Part shown: piece after piece, positions 27,332 to 36,481 of the stretch
How positions within the stretch are numbered: the first letter of the stretch is position 1
Layout of the letters: each line of letters starts with the position of its first letter
Assembly: GCF_004368405.1 (NCBI RefSeq)
Contig: NZ_SBJH01000042.1
Span: forward strand, 1-64,000
Length of the DNA: 64,000 nucleotides
Origin: Olivibacter sp. XZL3
GTDB taxonomy: Bacteria > Bacteroidota > Bacteroidia > Sphingobacteriales > Sphingobacteriaceae
Direction: 5' to 3'
Translations under genes and position numbers: made by a program
Notes under the pieces: model-generated
The model's input: only the letters and a program-made list of their open reading frames with translations
What the model was told of the DNA's origin: nothing
Database searches by the model: none

Positions 27332-28975
27332 ATGAAGAAAACAGTATACGCATTAACGCTTGCATTGCCCTACTTATTCGCCTGCAATAGCGGAGAGAAA
27401 GAACATTCCGTGAGCGATTCGACGGCCTTCAAAAGCATTAGTGAAGCGGGCCTTGCCAACTACATCAAGGTGCTCTCGAGCGATAGCTTGGAAGGTAGAA
27501 AGCCTTTTAGCAGCGGTGAAGAGAAAACGATTCAGTACATCCAACAGCGCTTTACAGCAATTGGTCTGCAACCCGGGAATGGAGAAAGCTTTTTTCAGGA
27601 AGTGCCGATGGTAGAAATCAAATCTTCTCCGGCAGAAATCGTCACCTTTACAGGTGCCAAGGGCAAAGTCGACTTCAAACTGCTAGATGAAATCGTTTTA
27701 GGTAGTCGGCGCGTACAGCCCCGGATCGATGTCAAAAATTCGGATGTGGTATTCGCGGGATTCGGCATTGTGGCTCCTGAATTCAACTGGAACGATTATG
27801 AAGGACTGGATGTGAAAGGAAAAACTGTCGTGGTGATGGTCAATGACCCCGGGTTTTATAATAAGGAGCTGTTTAAAGGGGAAACGATGACCTATTACGG
27901 CCGCTGGACCTATAAATTTGAAGAGGCTGCCCGACAGGGGGCGACCGGCGTATTGATTATTCATGATACCAACGCGGCGAGCTATGGCTGGAATGTGGTA
28001 CGCAGTGGCTGGAGCGGACCGCAGCTCAATTTACAGACGGCCGATAACGGCGCTTCCCGATGTGCTTTTGAAGGCTGGTTATCGGCTGAAGCCACGAAAG
28101 GGCTCTTTGCCTTAGCGGGTGTTTCGATGGATCTGTTAGAGGAAGCCAAGAAACCCGGCTTCAAAGCCATTGATATGCAGGTGAAAACGGGTACCACTAT
28201 CAAACAACAAACTAAAAAGTCCATGTCGAACAATGTGGTAGCTAAATTGACGGGTAGCGAACGCCCTGATGAATATATTATCTATTCGGCACATTGGGAC
28301 CACTTAGGGGTTGGTGAAGCTATCGAAGGCGATTCGATTTATAATGGCGCGGTGGATAACGCCACTGGCGTTGCAGCCCTTTTTGAAATTGCGAAAGCTT
28401 TTAAGGCGGCGAAAACGGCTCCCGAGCGTTCGGTCCTTTTTATTGCCTTAACGGGTGAAGAAGAAGGCCTATTGGGCTCGGAATTTTATGCCACGCACCC
28501 GATTTATCCCTTAGCTAAGACCGTGGCGAATATCAATATAGACGCATTGGCGCCCATCGGCCGGACGAAAGACCTCATCGTAACGGGAATGGGACAATCG
28601 GAAATGGACGACTACGCTTCCGCCGCAGCGAAAAAGCAAGGACGAAGCATCAAATCCGACTCGAATCCGTCTGCCGGACATTTCTTCCGTTCGGACCACT
28701 TCAATTTTGCCAAAGTGGGTGTACCGGCATTGTATCCCAGCACAGGCGATGATGTAGTAGGAAAAGGCATGGAATATGGCTTGGCGCAGAAGGAAGCGTA
28801 CAATGAAAAGCGCTATCACCAGCCTGCCGACGAATTCGACGAGTCGTGGCAATTAGACGGAATGGTAGAAGATTTACGCCTATTCTTTGACGTAGGCTAT
28901 ACTTTAAGTCAGCAAACCGACTTTCCAAAGTGGAAAGAAGGATCGGAATTCAAAGCGGCCGGAGAGAAGAGGTAG
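27332..28975 (+). CDS. M28-family zinc aminopeptidase, lipoprotein
   Basis: A 547-residue envelope peptidase. The start was set at ATG 27332, giving a lipoprotein signal (MKKTVYALTLALPYLFACNSG). A PA-type insert domain lies about residues 130-260 (FAGFGIVAPEFNWNDYEG). The M28 catalytic domain follows: SAHWDHLG near 320, NGAVDNATGVAALFE with the bridging Asp, and TGEEEGLLGSEF with the catalytic/ligand Glu pair. A late zinc His is in RYHQPADEFDESW. It is divergent from parC, with a 217-bp spacer containing a TGCCGG/CCGGCA hairpin at 27150-27168. Likely digests peptides at the cell surface or periplasm. Confidence 0.93.
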   Translation: MKKTVYALTLALPYLFACNSGEKEHSVSDSTAFKSISEAGLANYIKVLSSDSLEGRKPFSSGEEKTIQYIQQRFTAIGLQPGNGESFFQEVPMVEIKSSPAEIVTFTGAKGKVDFKLLDEIVLGSRRVQPRIDVKNSDVVFAGFGIVAPEFNWNDYEGLDVKGKTVVVMVNDPGFYNKELFKGETMTYYGRWTYKFEEAARQGATGVLIIHDTNAASYGWNVVRSGWSGPQLNLQTADNGASRCAFEGWLSAEATKGLFALAGVSMDLLEEAKKPGFKAIDMQVKTGTTIKQQTKKSMSNNVVAKLTGSERPDEYIIYSAHWDHLGVGEAIEGDSIYNGAVDNATGVAALFEIAKAFKAAKTAPERSVLFIALTGEEEGLLGSEFYATHPIYPLAKTVANINIDALAPIGRTKDLIVTGMGQSEMDDYASAAAKKQGRSIKSDSNPSAGHFFRSDHFNFAKVGVPALYPSTGDDVVGKGMEYGLAQKEAYNEKRYHQPADEFDESWQLDGMVEDLRLFFDVGYTLSQQTDFPKWKEGSEFKAAGEKR

Positions 28976-28990
28976 GGGGAGGTGTGAGGT

Positions 28991-29084
28991 TTAAAGCTGT
29001 AGGCTGTAGGCTATAAGCCGGTTGTGCGTGCTAAAAAGCCTCACAACCGGCAACTAACAACTGGCAACCGGTAACCGGCAACTA
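28991..29084. repeat. Family C plus family A repeats between convergent genes
   Basis: GCTGTAGGCTGTAGGCTATAAGCC (28996-29019) is followed by CAACCGGCAACTAAC...CAACCGGTAACCGGCAAC (29044-29081). The stop codon of the aldo/keto reductase (29082-29084) lies inside the last repeat unit. Confidence 0.75.
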
Positions 29085-30071
29085 ATATTCCGGTAATAGC
29101 GGAGCGGTTCCCATAATTTCGTCAATTTCTTTCAATACTTCCGGCGTTAATTTTGGAAGGACTTCCACTGCTTTTAAGTTCTCCTGAAGTTGCGCGTCTT
29201 TCGTTGCGCCGAGAATAGCCGTGGTAACATTTGGATTAGCGATCGTCCAAGCAACGGAAAGGGTTGCCAAGCTGGTACCTAATTCACTGGCGACCTTCGT
29301 CAAGTTCTTCACCGCTTTTAGTTTTTGATCGGTATAGGATTTATCCTTCAGCCACTCATATCCTTCGAGTGCCAAGCGCGAGCCCTCGGGTATCCCTTCA
29401 TTGTATTTTCCGGTCAACAAACCGGAGGCCAAAGGGCTCCAGATTGTAGTTCCCATGCCTAAGTTGCGGAAAATCGGAAGATAATCGACCTCCATTTTTT
29501 GTCTATTGAACAGATTGTACTCCGGCTGCTCCACCGCTGGCGGTTCCAGGTTCAATCGAGCGGCCACGGCATGCGCCTCAACGATTTCTGCTGCGCTCCA
29601 TTCACTGGTACCCCAATAAAAAACCTTTCCTTGTTGAATTAAGGTATTCATCGTACGCACTACTTCCTCAATTGGTACATTTTTATCGGGCCGGTGACAG
29701 TAATACAGGTCGAGGTATTCTACCTGCAAGCGCTGTAGCGCTTCGTGACAAGCTTCCATTATATGTTTGCGACTTAAGCCGTATTGATTTGGTTTTTTGT
29801 CGGGCCCTTTCCAACCGAAGAAAACTTTACTGGAAACGATGTAAGAAGAGCGCTCCCAGTTCTTCGCTTTTAATACCCTACCCATCATCTTTTCGGATTC
29901 ACCGCGGGAGTAAACCTCCGCATTATCAAAAAAGTTAACACCCGCATCATAGGCGATGCCCATTAGACGATCGCTTAAGCCATCATCTACCTGTCGGGCA
30001 AAAGTTACCCACGAACCAAAGGACAAGGCACTCAACTGTAAGCCCGTACGCCCCATTCTTCTATATTCCAT
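29082..30071 (-). CDS. Aldo/keto reductase, potassium-channel beta-subunit-like
   Basis: A 329-residue TIM-barrel NADPH oxidoreductase. The N-terminus is MEYRRMGRTGLQLSALSFGS. The catalytic tetrad residues are visible: Asp in FFDNAEVY, Tyr of the same segment, Lys in VSSKVFFG, and His in YYCHRPD. A cofactor-binding tail is in NVTTAILGATKDAQLQENL. Sequence features (FNRQKMEVDYLPIFRNLGMG, TIWSPLASGLLTGKY) match the YghZ/Kv-beta group. The substrate is probably an aldehyde. Monocistronic. Confidence 0.93.
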   Translation of the reverse strand: MEYRRMGRTGLQLSALSFGSWVTFARQVDDGLSDRLMGIAYDAGVNFFDNAEVYSRGESEKMMGRVLKAKNWERSSYIVSSKVFFGWKGPDKKPNQYGLSRKHIMEACHEALQRLQVEYLDLYYCHRPDKNVPIEEVVRTMNTLIQQGKVFYWGTSEWSAAEIVEAHAVAARLNLEPPAVEQPEYNLFNRQKMEVDYLPIFRNLGMGTTIWSPLASGLLTGKYNEGIPEGSRLALEGYEWLKDKSYTDQKLKAVKNLTKVASELGTSLATLSVAWTIANPNVTTAILGATKDAQLQENLKAVEVLPKLTPEVLKEIDEIMGTAPLLPEY

Positions 30072-30239
30072 AGCATGTTGATTAATTGATTGCTAAAAAA
30101 CCTAAGTTAGGTTATTCGTCCCGAGTTCAGAAAAAAATATCCGAACTCAGGTTAAAACTAAAGAATGCGGTTAAAAGTTTCAAAAAAAATAAGAATAATG
30201 ACGAATGATGGGATGATCAGCAGCAGGATGGTTAATACC

Positions 30240-30274
30240 AAAAGAGCATCTATTTTTGCGATAGATGCTCTTTT
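30240..30274 (-). terminator. Bidirectional-looking terminator after susD
   Basis: A 14-bp perfect stem, AAAAGAGCATCTAT (30240-30253) and ATAGATGCTCTTTT (30261-30274), with a 7-base loop. It ends 9 bases before the susD-like stop on the minus strand. Confidence 0.88.
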
Positions 30275-30282
30275 TAGTTCAC

Positions 30283-32163
30283 TTAATAGCCGGGGTTCTG
30301 TACCAGCTTATCGTTTCGGTTCATTTCGTCCCGATGGATACTGATAAAATACATTTTATCTAACCACTGTCGGTTTTCAATTCCGGGAGCCAGTTCTGTA
30401 GGTGTGTAAGTATACGTATAGCTTTCTGGATCGTATTTATATACCCTTACTTGCCTACCTTCTTTTAATGCTCCGAATACACGGATGGTTTCGATTTTCT
30501 GTCCAAGAGTTGTTGGCGCAATCATCCAGCGTCTCGTATCAAAAAAACGATGTTCTTCAAAGGCCAGTTCTACCCGCCTTTCGTTCCGATACCGTTGCCT
30601 CAAGGCGTCGCCTGATTCGGTCACCGCCGGCATACCCACCCTAAAGCGTATTCGATTTAACCAATTACGCGCTTCTCCATCCTCTCCAAGCTCTATACAG
30701 GCCTCTACATAATTCAGTACCGCTTCGGTATATTTTAACACTGGCCAAGGGATATACTGACGCGTGTTTTGGTCAACCACTGCAGGGTCAGGGTCTGTAA
30801 ATTTCCGAAAATAGTACCCGGTATAAGACCCGTTCCAATCCTCTATGGGGCTGTTTCTCGTATCCAGGCCATATTGCGTCGTTACAGCACCGGAAGCGCT
30901 GGTTATTTGATACTGTCCGGTTTGAATCTGATTATTGGGATCGCGTCCCGCAACGTCCGACGTACGAGGCTTCCAATCGGCACCATCATACAAAATCGTT
31001 GCGTAAAAGCGCGGATCTCGGTTCTGGTAGGGTGCTGCCCTATGAGCGGGGTTATCCCAACTGAAAACGGAGCCATCAATCATTTCATAGTCGTCCACCA
31101 AATTCTGTATCGGTGTATTTCCTGCCCAATTATGATAGCCGTTCGGCCCATTGTTTCGGCCCACATAATTACCTGCTTCATCTTTCAGGTTCATAAAGAA
31201 TCTACCTAAAAGCAGTTCTTGCGCTCCATCGCTCGAAACAGCCTTACTTCCACCTCCCAATGAGAGTATTTTATAATTTTCGGTTCCTTCTTCCGAACTT
31301 ACCGGAGCTGTTAAGTCCAGTTTATAAGCATAGCGCGCTTGATTAACCACGGCGAAAGCCGCTTCTTTAGCCCTTTGCCACCGTTCTGTACGACTACCAG
31401 TGGTATATCCTAGGTATTCCAGATTGCTATATCCCGCAATAGTAGGCGACTTTGCGGATGCGGTAGGTATATCATGTAGGTCGCTTGCAGCATAAAGCAG
31501 TACTCTTGCTTTCAAGGCCATCGCAGCAACATCGGTAGCTCTTCCGTTTGATTCGGCAGAACCAGCAAGCAGTTCGGCCGCTCGATCGCAGTCGGCGACA
31601 ATAAAATTCACACATTCCTCATAGGTGTTCCGGGCCGCGGTATAATCTGCTGCACCCAACTCATAAGCTTCGTCTATAAGCGGAACGCCTCCATAATAAC
31701 GTAAAAGTTGCTGATAATAATAGCCTCTCAAGAAGTGAACTTCTCCTAAAAGGCGGGATGCTTTTGCCGCATCATCAAATTTCGGTTCCGTTAAATTTTT
31801 AATAGCGATATTGGTCGCGCGAATCCTTTTATACAGTTCACTCCAACTATAGGTTGCATGAATAAGACCCTGGTCAGCTGGGTTGGACCGGGATTCCATA
31901 ATGGTATTAATTCCTCTGCCGGGATGCGTAAACATCGACTCATCTGTTAACGATGATTGCATTTCCTCTGTAAAACCGCCCTGGCCTAATCCATTGTAAA
32001 CCTCCAGTACGAACGCTTCTGCTAAAGCGCCATCACTCCAGGTTACTTCTTCCGATACTTCTCCCAATGGTTGTGTATTTACAAAATCATCGTTACAAGC
32101 ACTTAAGCAGAGTGTCGTCAACAGCAACACGAGCGTTTGATATATTTTTCTTTTCAGTTTCAT
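30283..32163 (-). CDS. SusD/RagB-family nutrient-binding lipoprotein
   Basis: Outer-membrane surface lipoprotein that hands ligand to the SusC-like TonB porin encoded 10 bases upstream. 626 residues. Start set at ATG 32163, giving MKLKRKIYQTLVLLLTTLCL and lipobox LSAC at about residue 23. An upstream TTG in frame is less likely. TPR-like N-terminal helices include ATYSWSELYKRIRATNIAIK and AEVHFLRGYYY-type LGEVHFLRGYYYQQLLRYYG, both SusD hallmarks. The C-terminal RagB part has ELAFEEHRFFDTRRWM. No glycoside hydrolase lies next to it, so the ligand may be an oligosaccharide, peptide or other compound. Confidence 0.95.
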   Translation of the reverse strand: MKLKRKIYQTLVLLLTTLCLSACNDDFVNTQPLGEVSEEVTWSDGALAEAFVLEVYNGLGQGGFTEEMQSSLTDESMFTHPGRGINTIMESRSNPADQGLIHATYSWSELYKRIRATNIAIKNLTEPKFDDAAKASRLLGEVHFLRGYYYQQLLRYYGGVPLIDEAYELGAADYTAARNTYEECVNFIVADCDRAAELLAGSAESNGRATDVAAMALKARVLLYAASDLHDIPTASAKSPTIAGYSNLEYLGYTTGSRTERWQRAKEAAFAVVNQARYAYKLDLTAPVSSEEGTENYKILSLGGGSKAVSSDGAQELLLGRFFMNLKDEAGNYVGRNNGPNGYHNWAGNTPIQNLVDDYEMIDGSVFSWDNPAHRAAPYQNRDPRFYATILYDGADWKPRTSDVAGRDPNNQIQTGQYQITSASGAVTTQYGLDTRNSPIEDWNGSYTGYYFRKFTDPDPAVVDQNTRQYIPWPVLKYTEAVLNYVEACIELGEDGEARNWLNRIRFRVGMPAVTESGDALRQRYRNERRVELAFEEHRFFDTRRWMIAPTTLGQKIETIRVFGALKEGRQVRVYKYDPESYTYTYTPTELAPGIENRQWLDKMYFISIHRDEMNRNDKLVQNPGY

Positions 32164-32173
32164 GACAATCAAT

Positions 32174-35100
32174 TTAAAAAGTTACAGACGCGCCAAAATT
32201 CATAATCCTTGCCTGCGGGTAATACTGCCCCGTTTGATTCAGCGATTCGGGATCATAAGCTTTAATACCACTAATGGTAAAAAGATTCAATCCATTGGCA
32301 TAAATTCGTAGATTGCTCATTCCCACTTTTCTAATCCATTCGATGGGGAAAGTATAACCTATTTCAAAGTTCTTTAACCTGATGTAGTTGGTGCTTTCCA
32401 GCCAATAGGTATTTCCGGTAGAATAATATTGGTCGCTTCGATCTGCAATCCGGGGATGTTCACTGCTCGGATTATCTACTGTCCATCGATTTTCATAAAA
32501 TTGCGTCAAGTAATTTCCAATCGCTCCCGATTCTGCAGTACTTACAAATAACTCCCCTCCGGTTGCGCCCTGAAAGAGTAAAGTAAGGTCAAAATTCTTA
32601 TACTGTAAACCAATATTCAAGCCTCCCTGGAAAGTTGGAACCGTGCTTTTATCTCTTCTTACCTGGTCGTCCGGTGTAATTAAACCATCGCCATTAAAAT
32701 CTTTATACTTCATATCACCTGGGCGCAAATTATTGGTTATTGCGCTATAGTCCAGCGTATTTGCTGCGATATCAGCTTCATCCCGGAACACCCCGTCGTA
32801 TATATAATAGAGTCCGGCATTCAACATGCTTCCGGTAGTTCGTTGCCATTCCGGTGCACCTGGCGCTTCATCCCAAAAAACGATCTTGTTTTTTGCGTAA
32901 CCACCGTTCAGACCGATATTGTATTTAAAATCTCCGCCGCCGCTATTATATCCGATACTCAAGTCCCATCCCTTGTTCTCCATTTCTCCGATATTTTCTG
33001 CTGGCAAGGTCATTCCTGTACTTTGCGGGATAGATGCATTCCGTTGCCAGAGGATACTATTCCGCTTGTTCATAAAGACATCAAATTCGAAGTTTATTTT
33101 ACCGTCAAGCAACTGGCCGTCCAAACCTAGGTTATAGTTATTTGCCACCTCCCAAGTGATAAAGCGATTTGGTACGCGGCTTTCATACAGCGATTTCACG
33201 AGGTTTCCGTCTACGATGTAAGTTCCGAAGCCATAGGTGGAAAAATACTGATATTCTTGCAGCACATCATTGTATGTTACATTGTCATTCCCCATCTGGC
33301 CGTAAGAAGCTCTCAACTTCAAATAGTTCATAAACGTGACATTATCTTTCCAGAAATTTTCTTCCGAAATGCGCCACGCGCCCATTATGCCCGGGAAGAA
33401 ACCATAGCGGCTATTCTCGGGGAACATGTACGAACCATCGTAACGCCATAGGAATTCGGCAATATACTTTTCTTTATAGTTATAACCGACTCTTCCGAAA
33501 TAGTTCAGCCTAGCTCGTTCCCATGCTGTACCGTCATTATCCTTTTCAGCATCTCCTCCGGCAAACATTTGATCGATGGCAGCAGAAATAAAGTACCGTC
33601 TAAAAGCATTGAAATTATCATTTCGGATCGTTTCCCTATTTACGCCAGCCATGATATTAAAAGCGTGTTCACCAAATTTCTTATCGTAATTGACGGTGGC
33701 ACCCAATAAGATGTTTAATTGATCTTCATTACCTTGCGTTAAGGCAGGATCTGGCCGTGGACCACGCAAGCCTCTTTCCAACCTAGGGGTCACACCGTCG
33801 CTTTCGTATTCGCCCTGCCACGTGTAGAGATACCAAGGAATTTCCCACCGTTTGGTTTGTTTGATATATTTATCCGCGGACGCTGTACCCGTAACCTTCA
33901 AGCCTTCGACACCTGGAATTTGGATATCAATTTGTCCGTTGGTTTGAAAATAATAACGTTTATCCCGATCGTAACCGGTTTGGTCGGTCGTAATCACCAC
34001 TGGATTTTCACCGTATTCGATATCAGGGCCCGGTAAACCATTCGGCCAAAAAGCGGGCATGGTGGGATTACCGCGCATCAACATCCTGAAGATGGTTCCG
34101 GCCGACTTTGTCGGAAAATTCCTGTCTTCTTGCCGCCCCAGCACACCGATTTTGGTGCTTATGTATTTGTTGATGGTGGCGTCTAAGTTTATACGGAGAT
34201 CGTATTGCTTATAAGAGGTTGCCGAGTTCTTATAGAAGGCATCCTGATGCTGATAGCCTAGCGAAGTCAAATACCGAAAGCTGTCGGATCCTCCCGTTAA
34301 TTGAATATTGTGCTGTGACTGTGGAGACCAGGTTTTTAGGGTAGCGTCATACCAATCGGTGTTCGGATGCCCCCAAGGGTCTGAACCGTCTTTAAACAAG
34401 CGTATATCCTCAGGTGAAAACGGAGCCGTAACCACGGAGCCGTTGTTAAGCGTGTAACTTCCAGTTTCGTTAAAAGCCGAATTAGCTGCTCCCCATTCGT
34501 TTACCGGTAGTTTAAACAACTCCAACTCATTCCGCATTTCTGCATATTGTGCTGCATCTGCAAGTTGTGGGATAAAAGTAGGTTGGGAAAAGCCTTGATT
34601 AAAGGTATAGGATAGCGATGGTTTACCTTCTTTACCTCTCTTGGTCGTCACCAAAATGACCCCATTCGCGGCTCGTGCACCATAAATCGCAGCGGCGGCG
34701 TCTTTCAGTACCGAAATATTATCGATGTCCGCAGGGTTAAGGCGTTCAACACCTCCCTGCCGGGCCGGAATACCGTCAATTACCACAAGCGGCGATGAGT
34801 CGCCAAATGTATTGGTACCCCTGATCCGTATACTGGAGCCATCATAACCAGGTTCCGCACTACCTTGGGTTGCCGTAACACCGGCGAGTCGACCTGCTAA
34901 TGAGTTCGATACGTTAAGCACGGGCGACTTCACCAGCTCGGCACTTTTTACTGTAGCAACCGAGCCCGTGATGGTTTCCTTCTTCTGTGTACCATAACCG
35001 ACAACCACAACTTCATCTAAATTTGCTAAGTCATCTTGCAGCACAATGGAAAGGGCCTTTCGGTTATTGACGGGCTCTTCGAGGGTTTTGTAACCCACCA

Positions 35101-35401
35101 TTGTGAACACTAAAGTTGCATTTGCGGGAACGTTTTCGAGGTGAAATCGTCCTTCTCCGTCCGTACTGGTACCTTGCTGCGTACCTTTAACGATTATACT
35201 TACTCCTGGGATTCCTTCATTACCGGTCATGGAATTAACCCGTCCGGTAATATTGATTTGTTGTTGAGAAGTTTCTGTACTTTCCATCGAAACAACGGTT
35301 CCAATGCCTGTTTTTGCCCAGCCGATACCCGAGGGAACGGCCACGGAAAGCATAAAGAAGGGGTACAAAACCTTCTTGGCAGTTTTGTAGTTTAAGTTCA
35401 T
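32174..35401 (-). CDS. SusC/RagA-family TonB-linked outer-membrane transporter
   Basis: A 1075-residue TonB-dependent porin. Order: signal-like N-terminus, a carboxypeptidase-D-like domain (about 48-130; INITGRVNSMTGNEGIPGVS), the SusC TonB-box region (EVVVVGYGTQKKETITGSVA), a plug domain (SSIRIRGTNTFGDSSPLVVI and GARAANGVILVTTKRGK), and a large beta-barrel ending in a terminal phenylalanine. It pairs with SusD downstream as an energised surface uptake unit. No ECF sigma/anti-sigma or hybrid regulator is adjacent. Its leader contains two perfect palindromes. Confidence 0.96.
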   Translation of the reverse strand: MNLNYKTAKKVLYPFFMLSVAVPSGIGWAKTGIGTVVSMESTETSQQQINITGRVNSMTGNEGIPGVSIIVKGTQQGTSTDGEGRFHLENVPANATLVFTMVGYKTLEEPVNNRKALSIVLQDDLANLDEVVVVGYGTQKKETITGSVATVKSAELVKSPVLNVSNSLAGRLAGVTATQGSAEPGYDGSSIRIRGTNTFGDSSPLVVIDGIPARQGGVERLNPADIDNISVLKDAAAAIYGARAANGVILVTTKRGKEGKPSLSYTFNQGFSQPTFIPQLADAAQYAEMRNELELFKLPVNEWGAANSAFNETGSYTLNNGSVVTAPFSPEDIRLFKDGSDPWGHPNTDWYDATLKTWSPQSQHNIQLTGGSDSFRYLTSLGYQHQDAFYKNSATSYKQYDLRINLDATINKYISTKIGVLGRQEDRNFPTKSAGTIFRMLMRGNPTMPAFWPNGLPGPDIEYGENPVVITTDQTGYDRDKRYYFQTNGQIDIQIPGVEGLKVTGTASADKYIKQTKRWEIPWYLYTWQGEYESDGVTPRLERGLRGPRPDPALTQGNEDQLNILLGATVNYDKKFGEHAFNIMAGVNRETIRNDNFNAFRRYFISAAIDQMFAGGDAEKDNDGTAWERARLNYFGRVGYNYKEKYIAEFLWRYDGSYMFPENSRYGFFPGIMGAWRISEENFWKDNVTFMNYLKLRASYGQMGNDNVTYNDVLQEYQYFSTYGFGTYIVDGNLVKSLYESRVPNRFITWEVANNYNLGLDGQLLDGKINFEFDVFMNKRNSILWQRNASIPQSTGMTLPAENIGEMENKGWDLSIGYNSGGGDFKYNIGLNGGYAKNKIVFWDEAPGAPEWQRTTGSMLNAGLYYIYDGVFRDEADIAANTLDYSAITNNLRPGDMKYKDFNGDGLITPDDQVRRDKSTVPTFQGGLNIGLQYKNFDLTLLFQGATGGELFVSTAESGAIGNYLTQFYENRWTVDNPSSEHPRIADRSDQYYSTGNTYWLESTNYIRLKNFEIGYTFPIEWIRKVGMSNLRIYANGLNLFTISGIKAYDPESLNQTGQYYPQARIMNFGASVTF

Positions 35402-35435
35402 AAAGATTGGTTTTTAGTTTTAAATAATTGGCTAT

Positions 35436-35469
35436 AAATGTGTAAAACACATTTTTTTGCGCAAAAAAA
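35436..35469 (-). promoter_or_regulatory. Paired palindromes in the susC leader
   Basis: AAATGTGT-AAA-ACACATTT (35436-35454) is an 8-bp stem with a 3-base loop. TTTTTTTGCGCAAAAAAA (35452-35469) is an 18-bp perfect palindrome. They overlap by three bases and lie 35-68 bases upstream of the susC ATG. Together they could be mutually exclusive RNA hairpins or protein-binding sites. Confidence 0.6.
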
Positions 35470-35623
35470 GATTCTGCTGATTGTTAATTCATAAATGGTT
35501 TTTTAGTTTTTGTTTATTGTTATTATTGGTTATTGTAAACATAAACAATTCTTGTATACGATGCAAGAAAAATTTAGAAAATGTGTATGACTTACAATAA
35601 CTAGTAAAAAAGTAGCTAAAAAA

Positions 35624-35658
35624 AAAAAAAGCGATCCGTTGAACGCATCGCTTTTTTT
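35624..35658 (-). terminator. Terminator of the SGNH hydrolase gene
   Basis: AAAAAAAGCGAT (35624-35635) and ATCGCTTTTTTT (35647-35658) form a 12-bp perfect stem. It starts 6 bases after the stop of the minus-strand gene and also insulates susC. Confidence 0.85.
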
Positions 35659-35664
35659 AAACTT

Positions 35665-36330
35665 TTAATTGACGTAAGGTTCGAGTACCTTTTGCCAACG
35701 GTCATAGCCCTGGGCATTGAGATGCAAGCGATCCGCTTTAAACAACGCATCATCTGGCTTACCATCATCACCTAAAAGTGGGGATGCCACGTCTATATAC
35801 GTTCCGTTTTTCTTCTTTTTAAGGAATTTCTCAATTTTCTTATTTGCTTCTTTCACTTGGGGAAATCCCTTTGTTCTGCTATTGCTGTATTTAATAGACA
35901 AGAAATAGACAGGTGTATTGGCCTGTTTCATTCTTATTAACTCCCAGAGCTTTTTGAAGCTAGCAAAAACCTCGTCGGCCGTTTGTCCACTTTCAATATC
36001 GTTTTCGCCGGCATAAACAAAAATCTTATCAGCTTCGTAGGGGTACACGATAGCGTCCATATAATAGGCGGGGAAATGAGCCAATTGGCAACCTCCGACA
36101 CCGCGTTTTATAATGGGCTTGTTAGGAAAGCGCGCTTCCAAGTCGTCCCACAGACGAATGGAAGAACTCCCTATGAAAAGGAGTCCATGTTTCGGTGGCA
36201 TTTGTAAGGAATCCGCTTTTTTGAAGGCAGCAATTTCACTTTCAAAGGGATACCGTTCTTTTTGTTGCCCATAGGTTTTTATCGCAAAAGCGATAAACAG
36301 AAGGCTTACTATAACGTTGATGTTTCTCAT
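35665..36330 (-). CDS. Secreted SGNH/GDSL-type hydrolase
   Basis: A 221-residue esterase-type protein with a signal peptide (MRNINVIVSLLFIAFAIKTYGQ). SGNH blocks: nucleophile Ser in GLLFIGSSSIRLWDDL, Gly in RGVGGCQLAHF, Asn in FVYAGENDIESGQ, and the Asp-x-x-His pair in FKADRLHLNAQGYDRW. Its likely role is deacylation or deacetylation of a glycan or lipid ester in the periplasm. Its location beside the SusC/SusD pair, same strand but behind a terminator, allows a link that is unproven. Confidence 0.92.
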   Translation of the reverse strand: MRNINVIVSLLFIAFAIKTYGQQKERYPFESEIAAFKKADSLQMPPKHGLLFIGSSSIRLWDDLEARFPNKPIIKRGVGGCQLAHFPAYYMDAIVYPYEADKIFVYAGENDIESGQTADEVFASFKKLWELIRMKQANTPVYFLSIKYSNSRTKGFPQVKEANKKIEKFLKKKKNGTYIDVASPLLGDDGKPDDALFKADRLHLNAQGYDRWQKVLEPYVN

Positions 36331-36350
36331 GGTAATTTTATTTGTTCTTA

Positions 36351-36382
36351 GCTAGTTGCTGTAAGCTTTAAGCCTGCCTATA
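36351..36382. repeat. Family C-like intergenic repeat
   Basis: GCTAGTTGCTGTAAGCTTTAAGCCTGCCTATAG between the SGNH gene start and the parE stop. Confidence 0.5.
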
Positions 36383-36481
36383 GATCGATCTCGACGAAGG
36401 GATGCACATTGACAACAAAATTACTCAAAACCACGGTCTAGCTACCGGTTGCAAATACGCGCTCCTCGATCATACATTGCC

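Noticed and set aside
30189-30340. Plus-strand frame through the terminator after susD
   Set aside because: Runs through the hairpin and antisense to susD; no ribosome site or protein-like composition.
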